From JAKAVN01 sp963734845 (GTDB lineage: Bacteria > Desulfobacterota > Binatia > Binatales > Binataceae): DNA of 64,000 nt. Both the position numbers and the translations under genes were made by a program. The notes beneath the pieces are model-generated. The model was not told the DNA's origin. It did no database searches and saw nothing but the letters and a program-made list of their open reading frames with translations. Below, piece by piece: positions 10,740 to 18,860 of this stretch. Within the stretch, counting starts at the first letter, position 1. Every line of letters begins with the position of its first letter. The stretch is taken from the NCBI GenBank assembly GCA_963734845.1, contig CAVTIS010000011.1, positions 124,001 through 188,000 on the forward strand, written 5' to 3'.

Positions 10740-11243
10740 CTAAGCGGCCTCTCCATTGGCGCTTGGCGCCTTGGCGAGCCAGCGTTCGGTCATGATTTTT
10801 TCCTGCAGCTTGAGCAGACCCTCGGTCAGCGCTTCTGGACGCGGCGGGCATCCGGGGACGTAAACATCGACCGGAATCACCTTGTCCACGCCGTCGCACA
10901 CCGAGTACGCAAGCTGGAACAGGCCGCCGCAGTTCGAGCAGCTCCCCATCGAGATCACGTACTTCGGGTCAGGCATCTGATCGTACAGCAGCCGCGTGCG
11001 CAGCGCCATCTTGAGGGTCAGCGTCCCCGCGATGATCATCAGGTCTGACTGGCGCGCAGACGCGCGCGGGGTCGCGCCGAAGCGCTCGATATCGGCGCGC
11101 GGACCGCCCGTATGCATCAGCTCGATCGCGCAGCAGGCGAGCCCGAATAGCATGTACCAGATGCTCGACTTGCGCATCCAGTTGATTAGCTCGTCGGTCT
11201 TGGTGGTCAGGACATAGTCCGGCAGGCTGTTCAGCAACGGCAT
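10740..11243 (-). CDS. nuoB: NADH-quinone oxidoreductase subunit B (NuoB, PSST type)
   Basis: The 167-residue protein carries all four ligands of the terminal 4Fe-4S cluster N2: the tandem pair C37-C38 in FGLACCAIE, C102 in GSCSNC and C132 in YVPGCPPRPEAL. N2 hands electrons to quinone at the NuoB/NuoD interface. Length is normal for the family. It follows nuoA by 18 bp. Confidence 0.96.
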   Translation of the reverse strand: MPLLNSLPDYVLTTKTDELINWMRKSSIWYMLFGLACCAIELMHTGGPRADIERFGATPRASARQSDLMIIAGTLTLKMALRTRLLYDQMPDPKYVISMGSCSNCGGLFQLAYSVCDGVDKVIPVDVYVPGCPPRPEALTEGLLKLQEKIMTERWLAKAPSANGEAA

Positions 11244-11261
11244 CTTAGGACCTTCCTGCTA

Positions 11262-11675
11262 TCAGTCTACGCTATCGGTCGGAGCATTGCTTGCGGGGAC
11301 TTGCTTTACCCATTCGAGGTCGTGTTTGACCCACACGTAGGCCAGCCCCACGAACAGGACGAGCAGGAAGATGAGCAATTCGCCGAGCGCGAACAGCCGC
11401 TGACCATGGCGCACCCAGTCGGAGAAAACGGCGGCGACCGGGTAGATGAAGGCGACCTCGACTTCGAAGATCACGAAGATGAGCGCGATCAAGTAAAAGC
11501 GAACGTTGAAGTTTATCCAGGCGCGCCCGGTCGGCGGCTCGCCGCACTCGTAGGCCATCAGTTTGCGCGCGTGCGGATTGTTCGGCGCGAGCAGCTTTTG
11601 CAGGCCGATCAGCAGCGCTGAGACGCCCAGCGCCAGGATCGTCAGTGCAAGCGCTACGCTAAACTGAAAGTACAT
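11262..11675 (-). CDS. nuoA: NADH-quinone oxidoreductase subunit A (NuoA)
   Basis: The 137-residue protein has three transmembrane helices and the conserved loop KLMAYECGEPPTGRAW, whose Cys sits near the quinone cavity, followed by NVRFYLIALIFVIFEVEVAF with the family's acidic residues. I chose the ATG at 11675 (MYFQFSV); the frame is open 41 codons further upstream but that stretch overlaps the promoter. It is the first gene of an 11-gene operon (A-B-C-D-H-I-J-K-L-M-N) with no nuoE, nuoF or nuoG. Confidence 0.95.
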   Translation of the reverse strand: MYFQFSVALALTILALGVSALLIGLQKLLAPNNPHARKLMAYECGEPPTGRAWINFNVRFYLIALIFVIFEVEVAFIYPVAAVFSDWVRHGQRLFALGELLIFLLVLFVGLAYVWVKHDLEWVKQVPASNAPTDSVD

Positions 11676-11750
11676 CTTTATATACTGGGCCTGCGATTTA
11701 TATTGATCTGCGGCCTCATGCGCCGAATCCGAAGCAGCCTTTCCATCTTC

Positions 11751-11779
11751 ATCTAATTGGCGAGGGATCGCCCTGTCAA
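11751..11779 (-). promoter_or_regulatory. Predicted sigma-70 promoter of the nuo operon
   Basis: On the minus strand, a perfect TTGACA (11779-11774) is followed after 17 bp by TTAGAT (11756-11751), close to the TATAAT consensus. Transcription would start near 11744, leaving a leader of about 70 nt before nuoA. A perfect 12-bp palindrome, GGCTGGCCAGCC, sits just upstream of the -35 at 11783-11794. Confidence 0.6.
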
Positions 11780-11843
11780 CACGGCTGGCCAGCCGCAATG
11801 GTGAGCCGGCCGCAATGCTTAGCCGGTCAGGATGGCCAGCCCA

Positions 11844-12428
11844 TCAGGGGCGGAAACGCCCGCGCACCACGAACTCCTCTTGAGGCTTGCGCATGCGCGG
11901 CGCAAGCTCCCGCTCGCGGAGCGATTCGGAAAGCGCCGCCAGGTCACCCGGGTAACCCGCCGCGATAGCGGCGACCGGCTCGTAGCCCTCGGGCACTGCG
12001 TAAAGCTCGCGCACCTTGTCGGGGTGAAACCCGGCCATGGGATGCGCGAACATTCCCATCGCCGTCGCCTGCAGGATCATTTGCGCCGTTGCGAGCCCGA
12101 CGTCGTGGATCGCGTGCCGGTTCGGCTTGCCATTCTGCACGAAGGTAAGCCGCGCCACCGAGACCATCAGCACCGGCGCGTGGGACGCCCAGGCCTGGTT
12201 GCCCTCGACCAGGCAACTCAGCAGGCGCGCGAATTCAGCCGCGTCATCGCGGGTGGCCACGATAAAGCTCCACGGCTGTTCGTTGAAGCACGAGGCCGAC
12301 CATCGCGCCGCCTCGAACATGCTCGCCAGCTTTTCCGGCTCGACCGGGCGCTCGGCGAACGCCCGTGGACTCCATCGCCGCCGCAGCAATTCCTCGATCG
12401 GATAGGCGGTCTCCGCCGGTTTTTCCAT
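11844..12428 (-). CDS. Nitroreductase family protein
   Basis: A 194-residue FMN-dependent nitroreductase-fold protein. The N-terminal RRRWSPRAFAERPV motif (the RxSxRxF phosphate-binding signature of the family), ARWSASCFNEQPWSFIV and the later DVGLATAQMILQATAMGMFAHPMAGF stretch match NfsA/NfsB-like proteins. These flavoproteins reduce nitro groups, quinones or other acceptors with NAD(P)H; the true substrate is not readable. It is 3 bp downstream of the FAH-family gene and probably cotranscribed with it. Confidence 0.88.
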   Translation of the reverse strand: MEKPAETAYPIEELLRRRWSPRAFAERPVEPEKLASMFEAARWSASCFNEQPWSFIVATRDDAAEFARLLSCLVEGNQAWASHAPVLMVSVARLTFVQNGKPNRHAIHDVGLATAQMILQATAMGMFAHPMAGFHPDKVRELYAVPEGYEPVAAIAAGYPGDLAALSESLRERELAPRMRKPQEEFVVRGRFRP

Positions 12429-12431
12429 ACC

Positions 12432-13307
12432 TCAGATGACCGTGGTGCTGGCGGGTTCGTCGATCACGCGGTTCTCGATATGCCCGATACGCTCGATTTC
12501 GATCCGCACCACGTCGCCGGCCTTGAGCCAACGCGGCGGCTTCATCGCCAGCGCGACACCTGACGGAGTTCCGGTCGAAATGATGAGGCCCGGCTCGAGC
12601 GTGCACACTGTCGAGAGCGTCTCAATGATCGAGAAGCAGTCGAAGATCAGGTGGCGTGTGTTCGAATGCTGGCGTTCCTCGCCGTTGACCAGCGTGCGCA
12701 GCTCGAGCGTATGCGGATCGCCGACCTCGTCCGGCGTCACGATCCACGGCCCGGTCGGACCGTGGGTGTCCCACGACTTGCCGAGCGTCATCGTGGCGGA
12801 TTTGCGCTGCCAGTCACGCACGCTCACGTCGTTGACGATCATGTAACCGCCGATAACCTCGTGGGCGCGATCGCGCGGCACGTGGCGGCAGCGCCGCCCG
12901 ATAACCAGGCCCAGTTCGCCCTCGTAATCCAGCGCCTCTGAGGCGCGCGGCAGATGAATCGGGTCATAGGGCCCGTTGACGCAGGTGATCTGCTTGTTGA
13001 AGAAGATCGGAAAAGTCGGGCGCTCGCGGCCGGTCTCTCCGATATGGTCGGCGTAGTTAAGTCCGATCGCGAGGAACTCGGGCGGACGCCGAATCGGCGC
13101 TTCGAGCCTCACCTGGGCAAGCGCGATCCGGTTTTTTCCCGCCGTCGCCGCGGCGCGCGTGCGATCCATCGCACCGGCGCCGGCCGCCAGCAACGCCGCC
13201 ATCTCGCGCGGCAACTCCGGCGCCGCCGCAGCAAGATCGACCACCGCGTCGTCCATCACGACGCCGATTCGAGTACTTCCCTGATGTGTGAAAGTTGCGA
13301 GCTTCAT
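12432..13307 (-). CDS. Fumarylacetoacetate hydrolase (FAH) family protein
   Basis: A 291-residue protein with the two-part FAH layout: a short N-terminal domain, then the catalytic domain starting near GLNYADHIGE. Metal-binding acidic residues are visible in ALDYEGELGLVIGRR (ExE) and in the NDVSVRDWQ segment, and TPSGVALAMKP closes the active site. The family includes hydrolases of C-C bonds in aromatic-ring cleavage products and 2-hydroxyhepta-dienedioate isomerases. It lies directly upstream of the nitroreductase gene (3-bp gap), suggesting shared use in aromatic or xenobiotic breakdown, which is inference. Confidence 0.88.
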   Translation of the reverse strand: MKLATFTHQGSTRIGVVMDDAVVDLAAAAPELPREMAALLAAGAGAMDRTRAAATAGKNRIALAQVRLEAPIRRPPEFLAIGLNYADHIGETGRERPTFPIFFNKQITCVNGPYDPIHLPRASEALDYEGELGLVIGRRCRHVPRDRAHEVIGGYMIVNDVSVRDWQRKSATMTLGKSWDTHGPTGPWIVTPDEVGDPHTLELRTLVNGEERQHSNTRHLIFDCFSIIETLSTVCTLEPGLIISTGTPSGVALAMKPPRWLKAGDVVRIEIERIGHIENRVIDEPASTTVI

Positions 13308-13398
13308 GTCATCCCCCTCCGCCCGCGCGGTCGCGCGAGCGACGAACAGCCCCGGCCGCTCGAGGTCGTGGGCCGCCGCAGCTACCGACGTACAACGG

Positions 13399-13653
13399 TC
13401 ACTTCAAACGTTTGAAGACCGCGTCGAGGACCTCGGCGCGCAACCACGCGCCGTGTTTGTCCGCGCACGCCATCATCGCGACCCCGCCGCGCGTCTCGGC
13501 CACCAAGGGCTTGCGGCACTGCGGGCAGAGCGCGTCGTCGCCCTTTTTGCGCAGTTTCTCGAGCAGTTCCTGGTCGCGCTGATGCGCCCATTGCTCTTCG
13601 CGCGCATGTTCGACGTCGTGAAGCTTGTCACCGAGGCGATCTTTTGCGTCCAT
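13399..13653 (-). CDS. Small zinc-ribbon protein, TFIIB-like
   Basis: An 84-residue protein whose N-terminal half is highly charged and helical (EHAREEQWAHQRDQELLEKLRKK) and whose C-terminal half looks like a small zinc-binding knuckle: C43-x2-C46 then C63-x3-H67 in a CPQCRKPLV...ACADKHGAW context. This resembles the zf-TFIIB type of bacterial small proteins, with a His in place of the fourth Cys. No function is known for it. It lies 64 bp downstream of the FmdB-like gene, on the same strand. Confidence 0.65.
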   Translation of the reverse strand: MDAKDRLGDKLHDVEHAREEQWAHQRDQELLEKLRKKGDDALCPQCRKPLVAETRGGVAMMACADKHGAWLRAEVLDAVFKRLK

Positions 13654-13717
13654 TTCTTTCTATTCCCACTCTTTGCTCTTACGTTTTGGCCCCGGAGCGG
13701 GGCGCGGCGAGATTTCT

Positions 13718-14053
13718 CTAGAGCATTTCCTTGACCAACTTGCCGCTGCGCGCTTTTTCCACCGTTTCCTCGAATTTGGTTCCAAGGTCCGCCCCCATTT
13801 CCTTCGCACGCTTCTTGGCCCACAATCCGACGTTGCGCGAGTCGCGGTAGAACGATTCGTCGCGCGGCCGCGAGGTGTCGAATTCCGCGAGCCGCGACGC
13901 CTCGCTCGAAACCACCGCGAACGACGACATCACGCGCTTAAGGCGCGCGGCGCCGCATGCCGGACAGGCCAGCCGCGCGCGACGCCGGGTCCCCATCACG
14001 ACATGGGAGCTTACCTTCGCGCAGGCCGCGCATTCGTACTCGTAGATCGGCAT
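13718..14053 (-). CDS. FmdB-family zinc-ribbon protein
   Basis: A 111-residue protein starting MPIYEYECAAC, the defining beginning of the FmdB/CxxC_CxxC_SSSS family. The zinc ribbon is C8-x2-C11 and C30-x2-C33. FmdB relatives were first linked to formamidase/acetamidase regulation and are generally of unknown function. The ATG at 14053 is chosen because the family always starts at this MPIYEY motif; the open frame 40 codons upstream is not conserved-looking. The tail is charged and ends in KLVKEML. Confidence 0.85.
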   Translation of the reverse strand: MPIYEYECAACAKVSSHVVMGTRRRARLACPACGAARLKRVMSSFAVVSSEASRLAEFDTSRPRDESFYRDSRNVGLWAKKRAKEMGADLGTKFEETVEKARSGKLVKEML

Positions 14054-14222
14054 CGACGATGACAATAACTCCGCGCAATGGAGCGGGCAAACCGCCGTCC
14101 GGACGATCCCGCAAACCCCAACCGAACCAAGGGACCACGCCGCTTGGCGTTGGAGTCCAGCCGTTGCTAACATCCGGCAACTGTGTCGCCAGGGACTCGA
14201 GCGAATTCGGCAAGGAGTAAAT

Positions 14223-14831
14223 ATGAAGCTCTATGATTACAAGATGGCGCCCAATCCGCGCCGCGTGCGAATCTTCCTAGCCGAAAAGGGTATCCAGGTT
14301 CCCGACGAGCAAATCGATCTCGCCAAGGCGCAAAACCGCACGCCGGAATTCCTGAAGATCAACCCCTTCGGCGGAGTGCCAGTGCTGCAGCTGGACGACG
14401 GCACGCTGCTCGCCGAGACGGTCGCGATTTGCCGCTACTTCGAAGAGAGCCATCCCGAACCGCGCCTGATGGGCGTCGACGCGCGCGACAAGGCGCTGGT
14501 CGAGATGTGGCAGCGGCGGATGGAATTGAACCTGTTCGCGATGGTGACCGGAGCGTTTCGTAATACCTCGGACTTCTTCAAGGGACGCATCCCGCAGGTG
14601 CCCGAATACGGCGAGGTCTGCCGGCAGGCGGCGGAAAAGACGCTCGGGATGCTCGACGGATTCCTGGCCGCCAGCAAGTTCATTGCCGGCGAGCGCTACA
14701 GCATCGCCGACATCACGGCGGTGGTGGCGATCGACTTCGCCAAGCTGATCAAACTGCGGATAACGCCCGAGCAGAAAAACCTGGCGCGATGGTACGAAGC
14801 GGTATCCTCGCGTCCAAGCGCTAAAGCGTAA
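14223..14831 (+). CDS. Glutathione S-transferase family protein
   Basis: A 202-residue two-domain GST: an N-terminal thioredoxin-like domain with the cis-proline segment NPFGGVPVLQ and the glutathione-binding LLAETVAICRYFEE stretch, and an all-alpha C-terminal domain with the N-capping pattern ISxAD seen as YSIADITAV. It probably conjugates glutathione or a similar thiol to electrophiles, or acts as a thiol-dependent isomerase. The ATG is preceded by AAGGAG at an ideal distance. It is divergent from the FmdB gene and convergent with the ArnT-like gene. Confidence 0.9.
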   Translation: MKLYDYKMAPNPRRVRIFLAEKGIQVPDEQIDLAKAQNRTPEFLKINPFGGVPVLQLDDGTLLAETVAICRYFEESHPEPRLMGVDARDKALVEMWQRRMELNLFAMVTGAFRNTSDFFKGRIPQVPEYGEVCRQAAEKTLGMLDGFLAASKFIAGERYSIADITAVVAIDFAKLIKLRITPEQKNLARWYEAVSSRPSAKA

Positions 14832-14841
14832 AGTTTTAGCG
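14819..14841 (+). terminator. Possible weak terminator hairpin at the GST stop codon
   Basis: A perfect 7-bp inverted repeat, CGCTAAA and TTTAGCG, is separated by 9 nt and contains the GST stop codon in its loop. The stem is AT-rich and there is no clear U-tract after it, so it may be weak or fortuitous. Confidence 0.25.
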
Positions 14842-15089
14842 AAGGATTAGGCAAGCGGCGGGCCGGGTGCCTTTGCGCTCGCCCAGTGCCGTCAGCGCGG
14901 CCCTGTGCCGTCGGCCCACCGACGACGAAGTCCATCAGCGGGGAACCGATGAAGGGGATGGCGCCGGCGGCTCCGCTCGCGACTCCGCTGGCAATCCACT
15001 AGAGCGAGCTATCCTTGATCCCGAGCGCGATCAGCGCCACGCCCATAGCGGCAGAATGACCCGACCCGCACTTTCCAATTAGTCGCACC

Positions 15090-16850
15090 TCAATTCAAAG
15101 CCGCCGGGGCGACGGCGGGCGCGATTTCGTATAGGGCGGGCGGTCCATAGCCGCCGCCCAGACCGGACTGGATCACAAGTTTCAGCCGGCCGCGAAGGTC
15201 CGGCGCGATGCGCATAAGCTCGCGCGGCCGGGCGACGACGTATACCGGCCGCTTGGCGGCCAGGTCAGCGGTCAAAACCTTCGGGTCGGTATGGTCCAGG
15301 CCCCAGATGCCGCGACCGTAATAAAAAGACAACTCATAGTCGTGGCCCCACGCAATGTAGATTGGCGCGTTGCCAACGCGGCGATGAACCTGCGTAGCGA
15401 AGGTCTTCATCGATCGGATACGCGCATACTCGGGTTTGAGCGTGCCGGCGAAGAGCGTCGAGCCGGCCAGCGCGATCGCCGCCAGTCCGGCTCCCGACCA
15501 TAGCGTGCGGCGCAACGACAGCCCGACGAACACGGCGAGCGCGCCGACGATCGCGAGGACGGTGAAAATCGCGAACGGCAGCGCCAGATGCCCCATGCCG
15601 CTCAGAAATATTTCGAGAAAGTCAGCGTCGCTCGATTGTAGTCCGTCGGAGAACGCGGCCGGCAGGTGGCCCTGGTGCGCGGCCAACAACGCTCCGGCGA
15701 TCGTCGCGACTGCGGCAATCGCAATTACTGCCGCGCTGACGTTGCGTACTGTCGCCGACGCTGAACGCTCGCGGTCGGGCGCGATCGCCGCGCCGGTGAA
15801 AAGCGCGGCAAACAGGATAGCCAGTCCCGGCATGGCGGGCAGAATGTAGTCGTCGCGTTTGGAACTCGCGATCGAGAAAAAAACCAGCACCGCCAGCACC
15901 AGGCTCAATTGAAAGAGCAGCGGCCCGCGCGCCCGCTCATCTCCGTCGCGCCGCCAAAGCGCCATCCCCAGAGCGATGACCAGCAAGCTCTGCGGCAGCG
16001 CGCCGCCGAACATCCGAACCGCGATAAACCAAAGCGGCCGCGAGGCCTCCCCCGTCCCGCCCAGCGTCGAGGGCATGAAGTGGCCGAAATTCTCGGAGAG
16101 AAACACGCCAACCACGACCCATCCGCCCGCGATAAACGCCGGTACATACCAGCAAGCGGCAATCGCGAGCGCCACGGCAGCCATCTGCCATGGCCATCCG
16201 TGGCTCAACACTTCGAGCGGAGATCGTCTGACTAGCAACAAATAGATGAGGCCGGCCAAACCAATCAACACGATTGCAATCGGCCCCTTGGTTAAAAGCG
16301 CCAATCCCAGGAGAACGCCGCCGAAAATCGACACGGCTCGCGAGCCGTTCTCTTCGAGCAGCCGATAGACGCAGCACCACACCGCGAAGAGCAGCAGCGA
16401 GAGCTGCATGTCGGTCAGCGCAAGCGTCGCGCGCGAGGCGAAACCGTAAGTGCCGAGCACGAAAGCGAGCGCGAGCCATCCAGTGGCCTCGCCGACGAAC
16501 GCCGCACTCCAGCGCATCACCGCGACGGCGAGCAGGGCGCCCGCGACTAGCGCGACCGCGCGCGCACCGACCTCATCGTCGGCAACTACGCCGCTCTTCG
16601 CAGCTAGCGCCGAGAGCCAGTAGTAAAGCGGCGGCTTGCGGTCGAGTCCGCCGTAATCGTCGCGCGGCAGGAGCCACTGTCCGCGTTGGACGATCGCCTG
16701 AATCCACTGCGCGGACTGGGCTTCCTGATCCTTCTCGAACGGCGCGCTTATCCCGAGGCTGAGCACCATCGCCGCCGCAATCAGCGCGGCCGCCGTCGCC
16801 CGCTGAGCACCCAACCGCACTTCCCGAAGCGGCCGCGTCTCGATCGCCAT
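15090..16850 (-). CDS. ArnT-like GT39/GT83 family glycosyltransferase, integral membrane
   Basis: A 586-residue polytopic protein of the dolichyl-phosphate-mannose transferase/ArnT superfamily. The first periplasmic loop holds the catalytic acidic motif EKDQEAQSAQW and then LPRDDYGGLDRKPPLYYWL, a close match to the KPPLxYW signature of ArnT-like enzymes; about 11-12 transmembrane helices follow and a soluble C-terminal domain ends the protein. Such enzymes move a sugar from a polyprenyl-phosphate carrier to lipid A, protein or glycan. ATG 16850 is preferred; a GTG at 16874 would add 8 residues and overlap the isoaspartyl peptidase stop. The 258 bp between it and GST hold nothing I can identify beyond the weak hairpin. 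Confidence 0.85.
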   Translation of the reverse strand: MAIETRPLREVRLGAQRATAAALIAAAMVLSLGISAPFEKDQEAQSAQWIQAIVQRGQWLLPRDDYGGLDRKPPLYYWLSALAAKSGVVADDEVGARAVALVAGALLAVAVMRWSAAFVGEATGWLALAFVLGTYGFASRATLALTDMQLSLLLFAVWCCVYRLLEENGSRAVSIFGGVLLGLALLTKGPIAIVLIGLAGLIYLLLVRRSPLEVLSHGWPWQMAAVALAIAACWYVPAFIAGGWVVVGVFLSENFGHFMPSTLGGTGEASRPLWFIAVRMFGGALPQSLLVIALGMALWRRDGDERARGPLLFQLSLVLAVLVFFSIASSKRDDYILPAMPGLAILFAALFTGAAIAPDRERSASATVRNVSAAVIAIAAVATIAGALLAAHQGHLPAAFSDGLQSSDADFLEIFLSGMGHLALPFAIFTVLAIVGALAVFVGLSLRRTLWSGAGLAAIALAGSTLFAGTLKPEYARIRSMKTFATQVHRRVGNAPIYIAWGHDYELSFYYGRGIWGLDHTDPKVLTADLAAKRPVYVVARPRELMRIAPDLRGRLKLVIQSGLGGGYGPPALYEIAPAVAPAALN

Positions 16851-16866
16851 TCGGCGAAACGCCGCG

Positions 16867-17919
16867 TCAGCCACGAGGCGCCGGCGCGCCCTGACCGCGG
16901 CTGCTTAGCGGCGCGGCCCATCGATATTCAAACCCGCCTGCCGGATCGAACATTGCCACGTCCATAACTTCCGCATTGTGCGCGTAGCCGAGCCTGCCGC
17001 GGCGATCGATCACGATAACGCCCGCCTGGCCGCCGGTCTGCGCCGCCATTTCCGCGATCGCGTGCTCGGCGATCGCGCGCGGATCGCCGCGCCCAAGCGC
17101 CATGACCATTTCGCGGCAGAGCGTGGCCTTCATGATGGCCTCGCCCTGCCCTGTCGCCGAGGCCGCACCAGGCGCTTCGGCGAACGTCCCCGCGCCAACT
17201 ATGGCGGAGTCACCGACTCGCCCGGACAGTTTGCCGCTCACTCCTCCGGTCGACGTCGCCGCGGCGAGTCCGCCGTCGGCGTCGAGCGCGACCGCGCCGA
17301 CCGTGCCGAAACTTCCGGGATTGGCACCCTCGGCGGCGCTCCCGGCCGCTTCGGCGCGGCGTGCCAGCGCGGCGCGCCAGCGCTCGCGCGCGCGCTGCGT
17401 GATCAGGTCCTCGGGGCGGCAGCGCGCGATTCCGGCGCGGCGCGCCAGGCGCTCGGCGCCCGCACCGGCCATCAGGACGTGCGGCGTTAGCTCCATCACC
17501 GCGCGCGCGAGCAGGATCGGATTGCGCACGCGAGAAATGCCGGCGACGGCGCCGGCGTACAATGTTGCACGCGGGCGCGGCCCAAGCGCCGCACCGCGCG
17601 CGAGCGCTGCCGCCGATATCGCGCCGCGGCGCGGTGGCGGCGGCGGCGGCAAAGCGACCATCACCGACGCGTCCATCTCCACGGTGCCATCAACCGTCAG
17701 CAGCGAACCGACGCCGGCGTTGAATAGCGGATGGTCCTCCAGGGCGCGCACCGTAGCGACGACGGCGTCAAGCGCGCTGCCGCCGATGCGCAGGATCTCG
17801 GCGCCGGCCGCGACCGCCGCCAGCATCCCGCGCCGGCGCTCCGGACGCTCCGCGACCGGACCGCGGCCGCCGGCGCCGCCATGCGCGATCAGCGCCGGAG
17901 CTATGCGCGAATGTTCCAC
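16867..17919 (-). CDS. Isoaspartyl peptidase / plant-type L-asparaginase (Ntn hydrolase)
   Basis: A 350-residue protein of the Ntn-hydrolase asparaginase family. It has the N-terminal HGGAGG motif, the ALEDHPLFNAGVGS stretch and the autoprocessing site at the GTVGAVALD segment, where the Thr becomes the new N-terminal nucleophile of the beta subunit; SGKLSGRVGDSAIVGAGTFAE follows as in the family. It hydrolyses beta-aspartyl dipeptides and/or L-asparagine. The start is GTG at 17919, one base after the stop of the methyltransferase gene, and the two are probably one transcript. Confidence 0.9.
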   Translation of the reverse strand: MEHSRIAPALIAHGGAGGRGPVAERPERRRGMLAAVAAGAEILRIGGSALDAVVATVRALEDHPLFNAGVGSLLTVDGTVEMDASVMVALPPPPPPRRGAISAAALARGAALGPRPRATLYAGAVAGISRVRNPILLARAVMELTPHVLMAGAGAERLARRAGIARCRPEDLITQRARERWRAALARRAEAAGSAAEGANPGSFGTVGAVALDADGGLAAATSTGGVSGKLSGRVGDSAIVGAGTFAEAPGAASATGQGEAIMKATLCREMVMALGRGDPRAIAEHAIAEMAAQTGGQAGVIVIDRRGRLGYAHNAEVMDVAMFDPAGGFEYRWAAPLSSRGQGAPAPRG

Positions 17920-17920
17920 G

Positions 17921-18775
17921 TCAGTTGGCTGGGCGACGCGCCCAGATAAAGAGCCGGCGAAAGTTGAAGGTCAAGGGGCCGCGCGTGTCATACGCGCGCT
18001 CCAGGCGCGCCGTCAGAGCCTCGATGAAGGGCTCGCGCCTCGCGGCATCGAGCAAATCCACGTAACGGCGCAACACGGTTGCGCGGCACCATTCGACGAT
18101 CTCGGCTGGCGAACCCATCGGATGATGGTACGTATGATAGTAGCAATCGATACGCTCGAAGCCGATCTCGCGGAGCATCCGATCGTAAAACTCGGGCGCG
18201 GCGACCGTGGCCGAGGGCGACCTCACGCCGGCGAGCACCGCGCGCCAAGGCTCCTCGTGCGCTAGCGCGTTGAGCGTGACCTGCGCGGTTTCATGATCGT
18301 TGGCGGGCACTTGGACCGCCATCCGTCCGCCGGGTGCGAGCGCTTCGAAGCAGCGCGTGAAGATCTCGCGATGTTCCGTGAGCCATTGCAGCGCTGCGTT
18401 GGAGAAGATCATTGAATACTCGCGCGAATGCTCGTGACCGGCATTGAATTCGCGGATATCGGCGAGGGCAAAGCTCAGCCGCTCGCGAAGCGCCGGCTCC
18501 AACCGTTCGCGCAGTTTGAGCGCGCGATCGATCATCGCGGGCGACGAGTCGAGCCCGTGCGTCGCGCCGCGGCGGGAGAACCGCCGCGCGAGTTCCGCCG
18601 TGTTCTCGCCGGTGCCACAGCCTAAATCCACGATCCGCTCTGCTATGCGATTCGCGACGCTGCCAGCGGTCTGTTGCTCGGCGCCCTCGGCTTCGAGCCT
18701 TGCCAGAATCGCTCTGAAGGGCTCGTCACGATAGTTGCGAAACTTGTGGTAGAGGTCGGGATCCCAATCGGCCAT
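17921..18775 (-). CDS. tam: Trans-aconitate 2-methyltransferase-like SAM methyltransferase
   Basis: The 284-residue protein starts MADWDPDLYHKFRNYR, closely resembling Tam (WNPxLYxxFExxRxRPAxDLL). The SAM-binding motif DLGCGTGENTAEL is at about 50-62, followed by the acidic motif II GLDSSPAMIDRA and the FSNAALQWL motif. Tam methylates trans-aconitate, an inhibitor formed from cis-aconitate. Here the usual DLL after the N-terminal arginine patch is replaced by FRAILARL, so a related substrate is possible. The ATG at 18775 fits the family N-terminus. Confidence 0.82.
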   Translation of the reverse strand: MADWDPDLYHKFRNYRDEPFRAILARLEAEGAEQQTAGSVANRIAERIVDLGCGTGENTAELARRFSRRGATHGLDSSPAMIDRALKLRERLEPALRERLSFALADIREFNAGHEHSREYSMIFSNAALQWLTEHREIFTRCFEALAPGGRMAVQVPANDHETAQVTLNALAHEEPWRAVLAGVRSPSATVAAPEFYDRMLREIGFERIDCYYHTYHHPMGSPAEIVEWCRATVLRRYVDLLDAARREPFIEALTARLERAYDTRGPLTFNFRRLFIWARRPAN

Positions 18776-18860
18776 TGCGCCACCGCCAACCAGCCAAGCA
18801 TAGGAGGCGCCGCCGGAGCGAACAAGGCGCAACCGGCGCGTACGCGAAATCAGCGTGCGT

